Of a stretch of 64,000 bases of DNA, positions 47,305-56,288 are shown one piece after another (the first letter of the stretch is position 1; every line of letters starts with the position of its first letter). Source of the stretch: Plesiomonas shigelloides (GTDB taxonomy: Bacteria > Pseudomonadota > Gammaproteobacteria > Enterobacterales > CAMTGL01). The stretch is taken from positions 806,001 through 870,000 of the forward strand of contig NZ_LT575468.1 of the NCBI RefSeq assembly GCF_900087055.1, given 5' to 3'. A program made the position numbers and the translations under genes. The notes beneath the pieces are model-generated. The model was not told the DNA's origin. It saw nothing but the letters and a program-made list of their open reading frames with translations, and made no database searches.

Positions 47305-47676
47305 TGTTACTGAGCTTGTTGCTTACGCTTGGCGCTGAGAGACCGGTTTAACCTGCTCTTAGCTCTGCGGTGATGTATGCGGTTACCTGATGGTTATCTT
47401 ACTTAGGTTTCCTTTTTCGGCAGCAGTGCTGCGCTGAAAAATGGGCCAATGACGTTAATCTGCAGCGCATTATGGTGGGCGAATGGCTATTCATCCACAG
47501 GCGTATTCTGGCGTCAGTAGTAGAAAGAATAATGCATTGCATTGCGACCAATTCCTTCTGAACTGCGGGACATCCCTACAGTCATGTTCCTGATTATTGT
47601 TCGGTTTGACCGTAATAAATAACAGCATGACATAAAAATAATGATGCCCTACCCGATAACCAATGGAGTGTTAGCC

Positions 47677-48984
47677 ATGTCAGAAATAACGACCAAAAGC
47701 ACGGAGGCTGCGGACATTATTGCTGGTAATGCACCGTCAGCCGAGGTGGTGCCTAAGAATATTCTGATCCCGTTTATATTACTGACCAGTTGTTTTGCAT
47801 TGTGGGGACTGGCCAATAATATGACCGATGTGCTGATTGCACAGTTTAGAAAAGTATTTACCTTGACGGATATGCAATCTGGTTTAGTGCAGACTGCTTT
47901 TTATGGTGCCTATTTTTGCCTGGCTTTACCCGCCGCGCTCTTTATTAAACGGTTCAGCTATAAAGCCGGCGTGCTATTAGGCCTCGGATTATTTTGTACT
48001 GGCGCATTGTTATTTTATCCCGCCAGTCAAATTATGGAGTATGGCCCGTTCCTGATGGCGTTGTTCGTGCTGGCCGGTGGTTTATCGATTCTGGAGACCA
48101 GTGCCAACCCCTACATTATTGCGATGGGGCCACAAGAAACGGCCACTCGCCGTTTGAATCTGGCGCAATCGTTTAACCCGATTGGCTCTATCACCGGTGT
48201 CTTGATCGGTAAGTTCTATATTTTGTCGCAACTGCACCCCGCAACCGATGCTGAACGGGCGGCCATGTCGCCGGAAGCGCTGGGTTCTATCCAGTCGGCT
48301 GAATTGTCGGCGGTGATGGGGCCGTATGTGGTGGTAGCGCTGGTTATCATGCTGGTGTGGTTAGCCATTGCGTTTACTCGCATGCCAGTGGCCAGTGATA
48401 CCGGTGGCAGTGACCAGAGCCTGAAGAGCAGCTTTGGGCGCTTGCTGGCCAAGAAATACTTTGTGCGCGGTGTGCTGGGGCAATTTTTCTATGTCGGTGC
48501 GCAGATTGGTTGCTGGTCTTACACCATCCGTTATGTGATGACGGAAATGGGCGGTAACGAGGCGGATGCATCTACCTATCTGCTGGTGTCTATCGTGTTG
48601 TTCTCGGCCTCACGTTTTGTGTGTACCGCCATGATGAAGTTTATCTCACCTGCGGTGCTGTTGGGGTTACTGGCTTCTCTGGCGTCACTCAGTCTGCTGC
48701 TGGTGATGTTTGTGGGCGGGATGACCGGCATTTATGCGTTGGTCGCGGTATCTGCCTGCATGTCTTTGATGTTCCCTACCATTTTCGGTTTGTCAGTGCA
48801 CGGCCTGGGTAAAGACACTCAGTTTGGTGGCAGCTGCTTGATTATGGCCATTTTGGGCGGCGCGGTACTCACTGCGATTATGGGACAAATCTCCGATATG
48901 GCCGGGATCCGGATGGCGTTTGTTATCCCGATGCTGGGCTTTATCTACCTGATTCACTTTGGTTTTAAAGGTCACAAGGCCTAA
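47677..48984 (+). CDS. fucP: L-fucose:H+ symporter
   Basis: 435 residues from ATG 47677, which has GGAG upstream; ATG 47641 would add 12 residues. Twelve hydrophobic helices of the major facilitator superfamily are visible. Similarity to E. coli FucP is clear: CFALWGLANNMTDVLIAQFRKVFTLTDMQSGLVQTAFYGAYF with the helix-1 Asp, FSYKAGVLLGLGLF, and GGLSILETSANPYI with the helix-4 Glu; these Asp and Glu positions are implicated in proton coupling and sugar recognition. It imports fucose across the inner membrane and is first in fucPIKUR. fucI follows after 128 bp. Confidence 0.93.
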   Translation: MSEITTKSTEAADIIAGNAPSAEVVPKNILIPFILLTSCFALWGLANNMTDVLIAQFRKVFTLTDMQSGLVQTAFYGAYFCLALPAALFIKRFSYKAGVLLGLGLFCTGALLFYPASQIMEYGPFLMALFVLAGGLSILETSANPYIIAMGPQETATRRLNLAQSFNPIGSITGVLIGKFYILSQLHPATDAERAAMSPEALGSIQSAELSAVMGPYVVVALVIMLVWLAIAFTRMPVASDTGGSDQSLKSSFGRLLAKKYFVRGVLGQFFYVGAQIGCWSYTIRYVMTEMGGNEADASTYLLVSIVLFSASRFVCTAMMKFISPAVLLGLLASLASLSLLLVMFVGGMTGIYALVAVSACMSLMFPTIFGLSVHGLGKDTQFGGSCLIMAILGGAVLTAIMGQISDMAGIRMAFVIPMLGFIYLIHFGFKGHKA

Positions 48985-49112
48985 GAGGGAAGAGGGCCTG
49001 CCGGTCAGGCCTCTTCTTGAGACGCATTAACAATCATTTTCATAACGCGATTCTGACAGCAGGCTGGCCAAGGCCGCTCTGACTTGCTTAGCCGATTACA
49101 TGAGGTAACCCG

Positions 49113-50888
49113 ATGAAAACGAAATTAAGTCTGCCAAAAGTAGGGATCCGTCCGGCGATTGATGGCCGCCGCATGGGGGTGCGTGAATCACTGGAAGAGC
49201 AGACCATGAGCATGGCGCGCGCTACCGCAGCGCTGATCAGTGAAACGCTGCGCCACCCTAGCGGTGAGCCGGTTGAGTGTGTGATTGCCGATACCTGTAT
49301 TGCTGGGCTGGCCGAATCCGCGGCCTGTGAAGATAAATTCAGTCGCCATAATGTGGGCCTGACCATTACCGTGACGCCGTGCTGGTGCTACGGCAGCGAA
49401 ACTATCGATATGGATCCGCAGCGCCCGAAAGCCATTTGGGGCTTTAATGGCACTGAACGTCCTGGGGCTGTCTATCTGGCCGCAGCGCTGGCAGCGCACA
49501 GCCAAAAAGGGATCCCAGCCTTCTCGATTTATGGCGAAGATGTGCAGGATGCTGGCGATAACAGCATTCCGCAGGATGTGCAGGACAAATTGCTGCGCTT
49601 TACGCGCGCCGGTTTAGCGGTGGCCGCCATCAAGGGTAAGAGCTATCTGTCGCTGGGCGGCGTTTCGATGGGGATCGCCGGTTCAATTGTCGATCATGAT
49701 TTCTTTGAGTCTTGGTTGGGGATGAAGGTGCAGGCGGTGGACATGACCGAGCTGCGTCGCCGTATTGATCAGGGCATTTATGACGAAGAAGAGTTAGCGT
49801 TGGCGCTGTCATGGGCGGATCGGCATTTCCGCTATGGGCCGGATCTGAATAGCGAACAATATCGCCGTTCGCCGGAAGATAACTACCAAGTGCTGCGTGA
49901 AAGTCTGCTGATGGCGATCTGTATCCGCGACATGATGCAGGGCAATCCGAAGTTAGCCGAAAAAGGATGGGGTGAAGAGGCGCTGGGGTATAACGCAGTG
50001 GCCGCCGGTTTCCAAGGTCAGCGTCACTGGACCGATCAATACCCGAATGGCGATACCGCCGAAGCGTTGCTGAACAGCGCGTTTGACTGGAATGGGGTGC
50101 GTCAACCGCTGGTGGTGGCGACCGAAAACGATAGCTTAAATGGCGTCGCGATGCTGTTTGGCCATCAGCTCACCGGTACGGCACAAGTGTTTGCTGATGT
50201 TCGGACGTATTGGTCACCGGAGGCGGTACAGCGAGTGACAGGCCAACCGCTGACCGGTCTGGCGGAAAACGGCATTATCCACCTGATTAACTCCGGCTCG
50301 GCAGCGCTGGATGGAACCTGTCGTCAGCAAGATGCGGAAGGGCGTCCAACTATCAAGCCGCATTGGGAGATTAGCCAAGAAGAAGCGGATGCGTGCTTGG
50401 CGGCGACCGAATGGTGTCCGGCGATCCACGAATATTTCCGTGGCGGCGGTTTCTCATCTCGCTTCCTGACCCGCGGTGGCGTGCCGTTTACCATGAGTCG
50501 CGTCAACTTAATCAAAGGAGTTGGGCCGGTTCTGCAAATTGCTGAAGGTTGGAGCGTCGAGCTGCCGGATGAGATGCATGACATTCTGGACAACCGCACC
50601 AATGCCACTTGGCCGACCACCTGGTTTGTACCGCGCCTGACTGGGCAAGGGCCATTCCGCGATGTCTATTCGGTGATGGCAAACTGGGGCGCTAACCACG
50701 GTGTGCTGACAGCCGGACACGTGGGCGCTGATTTGATCACGTTGGCCTCTATGCTGCGCATTCCGGTTTGCATGCATAACGTGGCTGACGAAGCGATTTA
50801 TCGTCCATCCTCGTGGGCGGCGCATGGCATGGATAGCGAAGGCCAAGATTATCGTGCCTGCAGTAACTACGGTCCGCTGTACAAATAA
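49113..50888 (+). CDS. fucI: L-fucose isomerase
   Basis: 591 residues, identical in length to E. coli FucI. Conserved stretches include [61 protein letters not shown], the metal-site region [34 protein letters not shown] (Glu and Asp ligands), and the C-terminal [30 protein letters not shown] with a His ligand. The Mn2+-dependent cytoplasmic enzyme converts L-fucose to L-fuculose. GAGGTAA precedes the ATG. Confidence 0.97.
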   Translation: MKTKLSLPKVGIRPAIDGRRMGVRESLEEQTMSMARATAALISETLRHPSGEPVECVIADTCIAGLAESAACEDKFSRHNVGLTITVTPCWCYGSETIDMDPQRPKAIWGFNGTERPGAVYLAAALAAHSQKGIPAFSIYGEDVQDAGDNSIPQDVQDKLLRFTRAGLAVAAIKGKSYLSLGGVSMGIAGSIVDHDFFESWLGMKVQAVDMTELRRRIDQGIYDEEELALALSWADRHFRYGPDLNSEQYRRSPEDNYQVLRESLLMAICIRDMMQGNPKLAEKGWGEEALGYNAVAAGFQGQRHWTDQYPNGDTAEALLNSAFDWNGVRQPLVVATENDSLNGVAMLFGHQLTGTAQVFADVRTYWSPEAVQRVTGQPLTGLAENGIIHLINSGSAALDGTCRQQDAEGRPTIKPHWEISQEEADACLAATEWCPAIHEYFRGGGFSSRFLTRGGVPFTMSRVNLIKGVGPVLQIAEGWSVELPDEMHDILDNRTNATWPTTWFVPRLTGQGPFRDVYSVMANWGANHGVLTAGHVGADLITLASMLRIPVCMHNVADEAIYRPSSWAAHGMDSEGQDYRACSNYGPLYK

Positions 50889-50923
50889 GGGCTTTCCTTT
50901 GCGCTTACGTTGAAATTACCTCA

Positions 50924-50944
50924 GTGGGCGGCTATGCCGCCCAC
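50924..50944 (+). other. Perfect hairpin between fucI and fucK
   Basis: GTGGGCGGC (50924-50932) and GCCGCCCAC (50936-50944) form a 9-bp perfect stem with a TAT loop, just before the fucK ribosome-binding site. There is no T-run; REP-like message stabilisation is possible. Confidence 0.65.
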
Positions 50945-50962
50945 ATTTGCCAAGGAGCCTGT

Positions 50963-52438
50963 ATGACTCATGATGTGGTTTTGGTTCTGGATTGCGGTGC
51001 GACCAATGTCCGAGCCATTGCGGTTGATTCACGCGGTAATCGGCTGGCGCAGGCAGCGGTCGCCAATGCCAGTGCGCCGGGAGCGGAAAATCCCGATTGG
51101 CATGTGTGGTCTTTGGATGCCATTTTGCAGCGTTTTACGGATTGTTGTCGGCAAATCATGCCGCAATTACAAGGGGCGCGAATTCATGCGCTGACGGTGA
51201 CCACGTTTGGCGTCGACGGCGCATTGGTGGATGCCAAAGGGCAGATGTTGTATCCGGTGATCAGCTGGAAATGTCCGCGCACGGTGGCCGAGATGGAGCA
51301 GGTGGCGCGCTATATTGATGCGACGCAGCTGCAAACCCTGTCAGGGATTGGGCAGTTCAGTTTCAATACGCTGTACAAACTGCTGTGGTTTAAGCATCAC
51401 CGCCCTGATGTCCTCGAACAAGCGCATGCGTGGCTGTTTATCTCTTCCCTCATTAATCAGCGTTTGACCGGTGAATTTACCACCGATCGCACTATGGCAG
51501 GCACCAGCCAGTTATTGGATGTACGCAGCGAACGTTTCAGTGACGAAATTTTGCAGCGTACTGGCCTGCGCAATGATTTATTCCCCCGAATGGTTTCCGC
51601 CGGTGAGGTGGTTGGGGCATTGCTCCCGCAGATGGCTGAGCAATTGGGCATACCAGCGGGGATCCCAGTGATTTCAGCCGGTCACGATACTCAGTTTGCG
51701 CTGTTTGGCTCCGGTGCTGGCTTAGATCAACCGGTCTTATCCTCCGGCACCTGGGAAATTTTGATGGTGCGCACGCCGAATGTGAACACGGCACTGTTAC
51801 CGGCACATGCTGGCTCAACGTGCGAGCTAGATAGCTGTGCGGGGCTGTTTAATCCGGGTCTGCAGTGGTTGGCCTCTGGCGTTTTGGAGTGGGTGCGGGA
51901 GTTGTATTGGCCGCAAGTCGCACGGTCAGACGCTTATCCACAAATGATGGCGGAGGCGGCGGCGGTAGCGCCTGGTTGTGACGGATTGGTGATGGACAGC
52001 AGCTTGCTGTCGGCCAAACGGCAAGCGGGTTGGCGCGGCGCGTCACTGAATACCCGTCGCGGGCATTTTTATCGGTCGGCGCTGGAAAGCTTGAGTGGGC
52101 AATTGAGCCATAACTTGAACGTGTTGCAAACCATTGGTGGGTTTACTGCCGAGAGTTTGCTGTTGGTGGGCGGCGGCAGCCGTAACAGCCTGTGGAATCA
52201 AATCAAGGCCGATATGCTCGGGTTGCCGGTGCGCGTATTGGATAATGCTGAGACCACGGTGTCGGGAGCGGCCATGTTTGCTTGGAGTGGCGCGGGACAT
52301 TTTAGCTCACCAGAGCGGGCGCGCGCAGAAGTGGCGCTGACCTATCATGAGTACTTGCCAAGCGCGCAGCAGGCGCAGTACCACGCGTGGCGTGAACAGC
52401 TGGCGAGTCAAACCGAATGTGAGAGTGAATTATGCTGA
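50963..52438 (+). CDS. fucK: L-fuculokinase
   Basis: 491 residues from ATG 50963 after AAGGAG; a GTG at 50924 inside the hairpin is not credible as start. It belongs to the FGGY sugar kinase family: N-terminal [22 protein letters not shown] (phosphate loop), [34 protein letters not shown], and the C-terminal ATP site [25 protein letters not shown]. The enzyme phosphorylates L-fuculose to L-fuculose-1-phosphate. Its stop overlaps the fucU start by 7 bp, indicating translational coupling. Confidence 0.95.
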   Translation: MTHDVVLVLDCGATNVRAIAVDSRGNRLAQAAVANASAPGAENPDWHVWSLDAILQRFTDCCRQIMPQLQGARIHALTVTTFGVDGALVDAKGQMLYPVISWKCPRTVAEMEQVARYIDATQLQTLSGIGQFSFNTLYKLLWFKHHRPDVLEQAHAWLFISSLINQRLTGEFTTDRTMAGTSQLLDVRSERFSDEILQRTGLRNDLFPRMVSAGEVVGALLPQMAEQLGIPAGIPVISAGHDTQFALFGSGAGLDQPVLSSGTWEILMVRTPNVNTALLPAHAGSTCELDSCAGLFNPGLQWLASGVLEWVRELYWPQVARSDAYPQMMAEAAAVAPGCDGLVMDSSLLSAKRQAGWRGASLNTRRGHFYRSALESLSGQLSHNLNVLQTIGGFTAESLLLVGGGSRNSLWNQIKADMLGLPVRVLDNAETTVSGAAMFAWSGAGHFSSPERARAEVALTYHEYLPSAQQAQYHAWREQLASQTECESELC

Positions 52439-52863
52439 AGAATATTTCGCCGTTAATTTCACCGGATTTACTGAAAGTGCTGGCGCAAATGGGGCACGGT
52501 GATGAGATTATTTTTGCCGATGCACACTTCCCCGCCCACAGCATGGGCCCACAGGTGTTACGTGCCGATGGCGTGAGTGTTAGCGATTTGCTGGCGGCCG
52601 TGATCCCACTGTTTGAGCTGGATAGCTATGCCCCGCCGTTGGTGATGATGGCCGCTGTCGAAGGGGATAGCCTCGATCCGCAGGTGGAGTTGCGTTACTT
52701 GCAAGCGCTGGCCGGCGCCGATGCGCGGCAGCCGTTACCGCCGGTGCAGCGAATTGATCGTTTTGCCTTCTATGAGCGAGCACAACGGGCCTTTGCGATC
52801 GTAGTCACAGGAGAGTGTGCCAAATACGGCAATATCCTGTTAAAGAAAGGCGTGACCCAGTAA
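52432..52863 (+). CDS. fucU: L-fucose mutarotase
   Basis: A 143-residue RbsD/FucU family protein (E. coli FucU has 140). The family start [36 protein letters not shown] contains the catalytic-site HGD and DAHFP motifs; VDR-type and C-terminal [34 protein letters not shown] are conserved. It interconverts alpha- and beta-L-fucose so that FucI receives its preferred anomer. It overlaps fucK. Confidence 0.96.
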   Translation: MLKNISPLISPDLLKVLAQMGHGDEIIFADAHFPAHSMGPQVLRADGVSVSDLLAAVIPLFELDSYAPPLVMMAAVEGDSLDPQVELRYLQALAGADARQPLPPVQRIDRFAFYERAQRAFAIVVTGECAKYGNILLKKGVTQ

Positions 52864-52915
52864 TCTTGCCCTGCTGCCGCCTGCGAGGTGTGGGCGGCCT
52901 TGTGCAGGAGGCAGG

Positions 52916-53617
52916 ATGAAAAGCGAACGCCATCAGGCTATTGTGCAGTTATTGGCACAGCATGAAACACTGTCTACCGAGGCGCTGGCGCAGATGCTGG
53001 CAGTCAGCAAGGAAACCATTCGTCGCGACTTGAATGTGTTGCAGAAACAAGGGCGCATTGTGCGCCGTCATGGCCGCGCGGCCGCCATCGGATTGGGTAA
53101 TCAAGACAGTGGTGATCCGTTTAGCTCCCGTCTAAAAAGTCATTTTTCCAGTAAAGCCGATATCGCCCGCCAAGCATTGTCATGGATTGAGCCGGGGATG
53201 GTGATTGCGTTAGATGCCAGCTCGACTTGCTACTATTTAGCGCGGCAGTTACCGGATATTGATATCACGGTATTTACCAATAGCGTGCGTATTTGCCAAG
53301 CGTTAGCGCGCTGTCAGCATATCCGGCTCATCAGCTCAGGTGGGGTGCTTGAACGCAAATATGCCTGTTATGTTAATCCGGCTATTCTCTCCCAATTACG
53401 TCATCTGGAGATCGATCTGTTCATTTTTTCCTGTGAAGGGATTGATGCGCAAGGCGAGCTGTGGGAGTCCAATGCCTACAACGCCGATTTTAAATCTTTG
53501 CTGCTTAAGCGCGCATCACAATCATTGTTGCTGAGTGATAAAAGCAAATTTAATCGTGCGGGGGAAATTCGGATTGGTTCGCTGGCAGACGTCACGCAAG
53601 TCATAAGTGACACTTAG
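52916..53617 (+). CDS. fucR: DeoR-family fucose operon regulator FucR
   Basis: 233 residues, preceded by AGGAGG. An N-terminal DeoR-type helix-turn-helix is clear (RHQAIVQLLAQHETLSTEALAQMLAVSKETIRRDLNVLQKQGRIVRRHGRA), followed by a DeoRC sugar-phosphate sensing domain (ALDASSTCYYLARQLP, TVFTNSVRICQAL, LISSGGVLERKY, LLLSDKSKFNR). In E. coli FucR is an activator responding to fuculose-1-phosphate. It is last in fucPIKUR and is expected to act on the fucA-fucP region. No obvious terminator follows. Confidence 0.92.
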   Translation: MKSERHQAIVQLLAQHETLSTEALAQMLAVSKETIRRDLNVLQKQGRIVRRHGRAAAIGLGNQDSGDPFSSRLKSHFSSKADIARQALSWIEPGMVIALDASSTCYYLARQLPDIDITVFTNSVRICQALARCQHIRLISSGGVLERKYACYVNPAILSQLRHLEIDLFIFSCEGIDAQGELWESNAYNADFKSLLLKRASQSLLLSDKSKFNRAGEIRIGSLADVTQVISDT

Positions 53618-53950
53618 TGTGTAATTTTATGTTTACGCTTTACTGCCATTAGTCAAGCACTATTGTGTGTGGTATTGATTGTTCTGTGTGCTCAAGTTCA
53701 AAAAAATGAGAAATATATTTCGTCTAAAAAATAAACAATGAGTTCTATTTATCGCGCTTTATTGTAATACATTATGTGTTATCAAAACATCGTATGAAAT
53801 AAAATGACGGAATATTGTCAGCATTACGTTCCACATCAAATGTATGCTTATTCACCTCGTTTTACATCGAATTTTCGTTATGGTATACCTTCCCTAGCAT
53901 CTGCGGGATGTTATTTAAAATGCCCTTATATAAAACGAAGATAATTATAA
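53618..53950. other. AT-rich intergenic region between fucR and the EAL gene
   Basis: About 330 bp, rich in A/T. It should contain the EAL gene's promoter. No clear terminator, gene or operator seen. Confidence 0.45.
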
Positions 53951-54667
53951 ATGTTAAACAACGTTCTCTTTAAATATAAATATAGAGAAATGGAGTTCGG
54001 AGTCATCGCGCAACCAATAATTGAAAATAGGACTAAGAAAGTCAGTTCTTTTGAATTACTTTCACGAAGTATCGCCATTGATTGCGTGGACAGCTTCTTC
54101 GGAACCCTTTCGGCCTCTGATGTGACAAAAGTTAGCTGCATCCAAATGAACCAAATTGCTGATCTTTTATCGGTCAGTAATAAAGGTGATAACCTGCGTG
54201 TACATGTGAATATTCATTACAAAACACTATTTAATGCCGACTTTATAAAGTTGGCTAAAAAAATAAAATGGGTTAATTTTGCCTTTGAGATTAATGGTTT
54301 TGAATGTGATGCGGAACAGCTAATTAAATTAAAAAACGCCTTTAAAATAATTCAATCTTTTGGTCATGAAATATGGTTGGATGATCACGGCGTCAATAAT
54401 GCGACAGTCAGCTTGTTACTGGACTTACCTTGGGATGGGGTAAAGATCGATAAAGAGATTGTCTGGCGTAGTTCGCAAGAGCAACTCTGTGCCTTAGTGC
54501 ATTGCTGCAAATGTTATGCAGGCAAAGTGACGCTAGAAGGGGTGGAGGATGAGTATCTGCAAGACTTGTCGGTGTATGCAGGATCAGATTTTAGCCAAGG
54601 CTTCAATTGGCGCTTGTTAAATAAGGGCTTTTTTATGCAAGAAAGCCCTCTGCTGCTCGAAGCGTGA
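53951..54667 (+). CDS. Stand-alone EAL-domain protein (c-di-GMP phosphodiesterase or degenerate relative)
   Basis: 238 residues made almost wholly of an EAL domain, without GGDEF, sensor or membrane segments. The signature Glu is kept but as FELLSR in place of EAL. VHVNIHY (Asn), FEINGFE (Glu), WLDDHG in place of DDFG, VKIDKEIV (Lys), LEGVED (Glu) and SQGFNW (Gln) are all present, so most metal and catalytic positions survive. It could hydrolyse c-di-GMP or act as a protein-binding EAL regulator such as the flagellar anti-factor types. The AT-rich 5' half differs from its neighbours. ATG 53990 is an alternative start. Confidence 0.82.
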   Translation: MLNNVLFKYKYREMEFGVIAQPIIENRTKKVSSFELLSRSIAIDCVDSFFGTLSASDVTKVSCIQMNQIADLLSVSNKGDNLRVHVNIHYKTLFNADFIKLAKKIKWVNFAFEINGFECDAEQLIKLKNAFKIIQSFGHEIWLDDHGVNNATVSLLLDLPWDGVKIDKEIVWRSSQEQLCALVHCCKCYAGKVTLEGVEDEYLQDLSVYAGSDFSQGFNWRLLNKGFFMQESPLLLEA

Positions 54668-54679
54668 CGCCATGACTGC

Positions 54680-54718
54680 GCCACAAGCTCGACTCCGAGT
54701 GGATGTGTTGCTTGTGGC
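54680..54718. other. Inverted repeat downstream of the EAL gene
   Basis: GCCACAAGC (54680-54688) and GCTTGTGGC (54710-54718) are perfect 9-bp arms with a 21-base loop and no T-run. It lies between convergent genes and may serve as a weak terminator or mRNA end structure. Confidence 0.45.
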
Positions 54719-54780
54719 TACCATGCGGATTGTTACGGCGAGTTGTGATTACTAGTGATAAATTCGCCGATCAATGTTGT

Positions 54781-54800
54781 ACGGCTTACGCGTAAGCCGT
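54781..54800. other. Perfect 20-bp palindrome at the 3' end of the WYL gene
   Basis: ACGGCTTACGCGTAAGCCGT reads the same on both strands and overlaps the last codons and stop of the WYL regulator gene. It could form a hairpin ending both convergent transcripts, or be a protein site. Confidence 0.6.
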
Positions 54801-55730
54801 GCTTGCAACGGTAATGGATGGCTGCAAGTCGGCACTTTTAAGTTTAAATGTGCAGCCTTGCGCGATCAGTTCGGCGCGATTTTTCAAAATGATCGGCGCA
54901 TGTGCCGGTTGCTGATGATGCTCATCATCAAAGCTGACTTGCATCCGCTCCAGTGCGTAATGCATCAGCGGCATGCGCTGGGTTAACAACAAATGTCCGT
55001 CGTCCATCGCGTAATCGGCGGCAATAATGGCTTGTTGTCCGGCGCTCAGATGTGGATTGGGGATAATCTCGGCCGTAACCAAGGTGTTCCATTCGACATC
55101 GTGCTCGCGGCCATGCTCGGAGGCATCCAGCAAATCCGGTTCACCGCGAAAGCGGCTCATCACAAAATCCAAATACTCGCTTTTTTTCTCGCAATACGCG
55201 CGCACATGCCAGCGGATCCCATCATAGACCAGAGTGTGCGGCACGATATTGCGTCCGCTTTCCTCTTCTGAGCTGAGTGACACATAGTTCACATCCACCC
55301 GTAACTGACCGCGTGCTGCTTGCACCAACCCGCGCACAATCACCGGATCGACATGGCGAGTGGGGACATCCAGCATCTCGATATGGCCGTAGCGCAAATC
55401 TAGCAGCGGGAGCGTAAGTAGCGCTTGTTGCTGCGATTGCACGGCGTGCTGCTTTTCGCGGTGCAGCAGCGTCAGGTATTCATCAACCTTTCCTTGGCTA
55501 AACTGCGGTTTAAATTCGGCGGTAGGGCGATAACCTTTTAGGGAGTGGTCATACTCTAACCCTTGCGGAGCAAAATCATTTTTATAGCGGTTGATGTCCC
55601 GTGAGGCCTGCTGGCGACCAATATTAAAGGCGGTACACAGGTGGTTGGTAGTCAGGCGACCTTCCCATTGCAGGACAATCTCTAGCAGACGAAAGCGTAG
55701 CGTCTGATCCCAAGTTAGCTCCGTGCTCAT
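54786..55730 (-). CDS. WYL-domain transcriptional regulator, CapW/BrxR-like
   Basis: 314 residues from ATG 55730, chosen because GGAG lies 9 bases upstream; the frame is open to 55970 but the added residues show no domain. The N terminus is a winged helix (TLRFRLLEIVLQWEGRLTTNHLCTAFNIGRQQASRDINRY), followed by LEYDHSLKGYRPTAEFKP, a WYL domain with YDGIRWHVRAYCEKKSEYLDFVMSRF (about 190-215), and a C-terminal WCX-like segment. This layout is that of the CapW/BrxR regulators that repress defence systems, though no recognised defence genes are adjacent. It is divergent from a DUF4258 gene with an inverted repeat between them, so autoregulation is plausible. Confidence 0.82.
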   Translation of the reverse strand: MSTELTWDQTLRFRLLEIVLQWEGRLTTNHLCTAFNIGRQQASRDINRYKNDFAPQGLEYDHSLKGYRPTAEFKPQFSQGKVDEYLTLLHREKQHAVQSQQQALLTLPLLDLRYGHIEMLDVPTRHVDPVIVRGLVQAARGQLRVDVNYVSLSSEEESGRNIVPHTLVYDGIRWHVRAYCEKKSEYLDFVMSRFRGEPDLLDASEHGREHDVEWNTLVTAEIIPNPHLSAGQQAIIAADYAMDDGHLLLTQRMPLMHYALERMQVSFDDEHHQQPAHAPIILKNRAELIAQGCTFKLKSADLQPSITVASTAYA

Positions 55731-55758
55731 GCGGTGTGCTCCAAAATGCGACATGTTG

Positions 55759-55794
55759 ATGTAGCCAGTATCGGCATGACTACACAGGCTACAT
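55759..55794. promoter_or_regulatory. Inverted repeat between the WYL and DUF4258 genes, candidate operator
   Basis: ATGTAGCC (55759-55766) and GGCTACAT (55787-55794) are perfect 8-bp arms with a 20-base spacer. A second nested pair, CAGTAT near 55766-55771 and ATACTG 55795-55800, lies beside them. Its place just upstream of the WYL start suits an autoregulatory site. Confidence 0.5.
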
Positions 55795-55926
55795 ATACTG
55801 ACAGGGTGAATAGGGCGCGTCAAAAATATGTGACGATGGGTTTTGTTAGTGAGCGTCAAATTGACCATACTGAATCGAGCGTCCTTAACACCCCTTCGTA
55901 TCTTCATTTGCTTAAGGAGTGAGCCT

Positions 55927-56196
55927 ATGTATAGCCGACATGCACAACAACGGATGCAGCAGCGCGGCATTTCGAGTCAAGCCGTGGAGTGGTTGCTGGA
56001 TTTTGGTCATGCTGATTATCATCGCGGACGGGAGATTTTCTTCTGGAGCCGCAAGAGCTTGGCGCGCCTCGCGCAACAGACCAGCATCAGTCACCAGCAG
56101 TGTCAGCGTTTACGCCGCCACTATCTGGTGCTGGATGACGGGGAGATAGTGACGGTAGGTCATCGCACGACCCATTTTAAGCGCGACCGCCACTAG
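55927..56196 (+). CDS. DUF4258 domain protein
   Basis: An 89-residue basic protein from ATG 55927 after AAGGAG. The start YSRHAQQRMQQRGISSQAVEWLLDFG fits the DUF4258 pattern (S-R-H-A-x-x-R-M-x-x-R-G-I-x), a family with an RNase-like toxin fold in some members, and LDDGEIVTVGHRTTHFKR closes it. It stands divergent from the WYL regulator across 196 bp. Function unknown; a toxin-like or nucleic-acid role is speculative, and no antitoxin gene was seen besides the possible WYL repressor. Confidence 0.68.
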   Translation: MYSRHAQQRMQQRGISSQAVEWLLDFGHADYHRGREIFFWSRKSLARLAQQTSISHQQCQRLRRHYLVLDDGEIVTVGHRTTHFKRDRH

Positions 56197-56288
56197 TTAC
56201 TCGCACATGGCCTGCTGAGCTCGGCGTGTGCATTTTGCCGATGCCTTACGTGGATGGCTCTGGCGTGGGTGACTTTGGCGTAGATGAT

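Larger units (their letters stand above)
46348..47676. other. Long fuc divergent regulatory region (about 1.3 kb)
   Basis: The gap between fucA and fucP is unusually long and contains no full gene. It holds the direct repeat at 46513-46554, CRP-like sites at 46674 and 46904, a purine-rich stretch near 46990-47090, a perfect 16-bp palindrome ATAACAGCGCTGTTAT at 47281-47296, and two overlapping mini-ORFs near 47233-47352. It may hold separate promoters for fucA and fucPIKUR or the remains of a lost gene. Confidence 0.6.

Noticed and set aside
55731-55970. N-terminal extension of the WYL regulator (80 residues)
   Set aside because: Cys-rich, no domain, covers the divergent promoter region and overlaps the DUF4258 start. 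GGAG is properly placed before ATG 55730.
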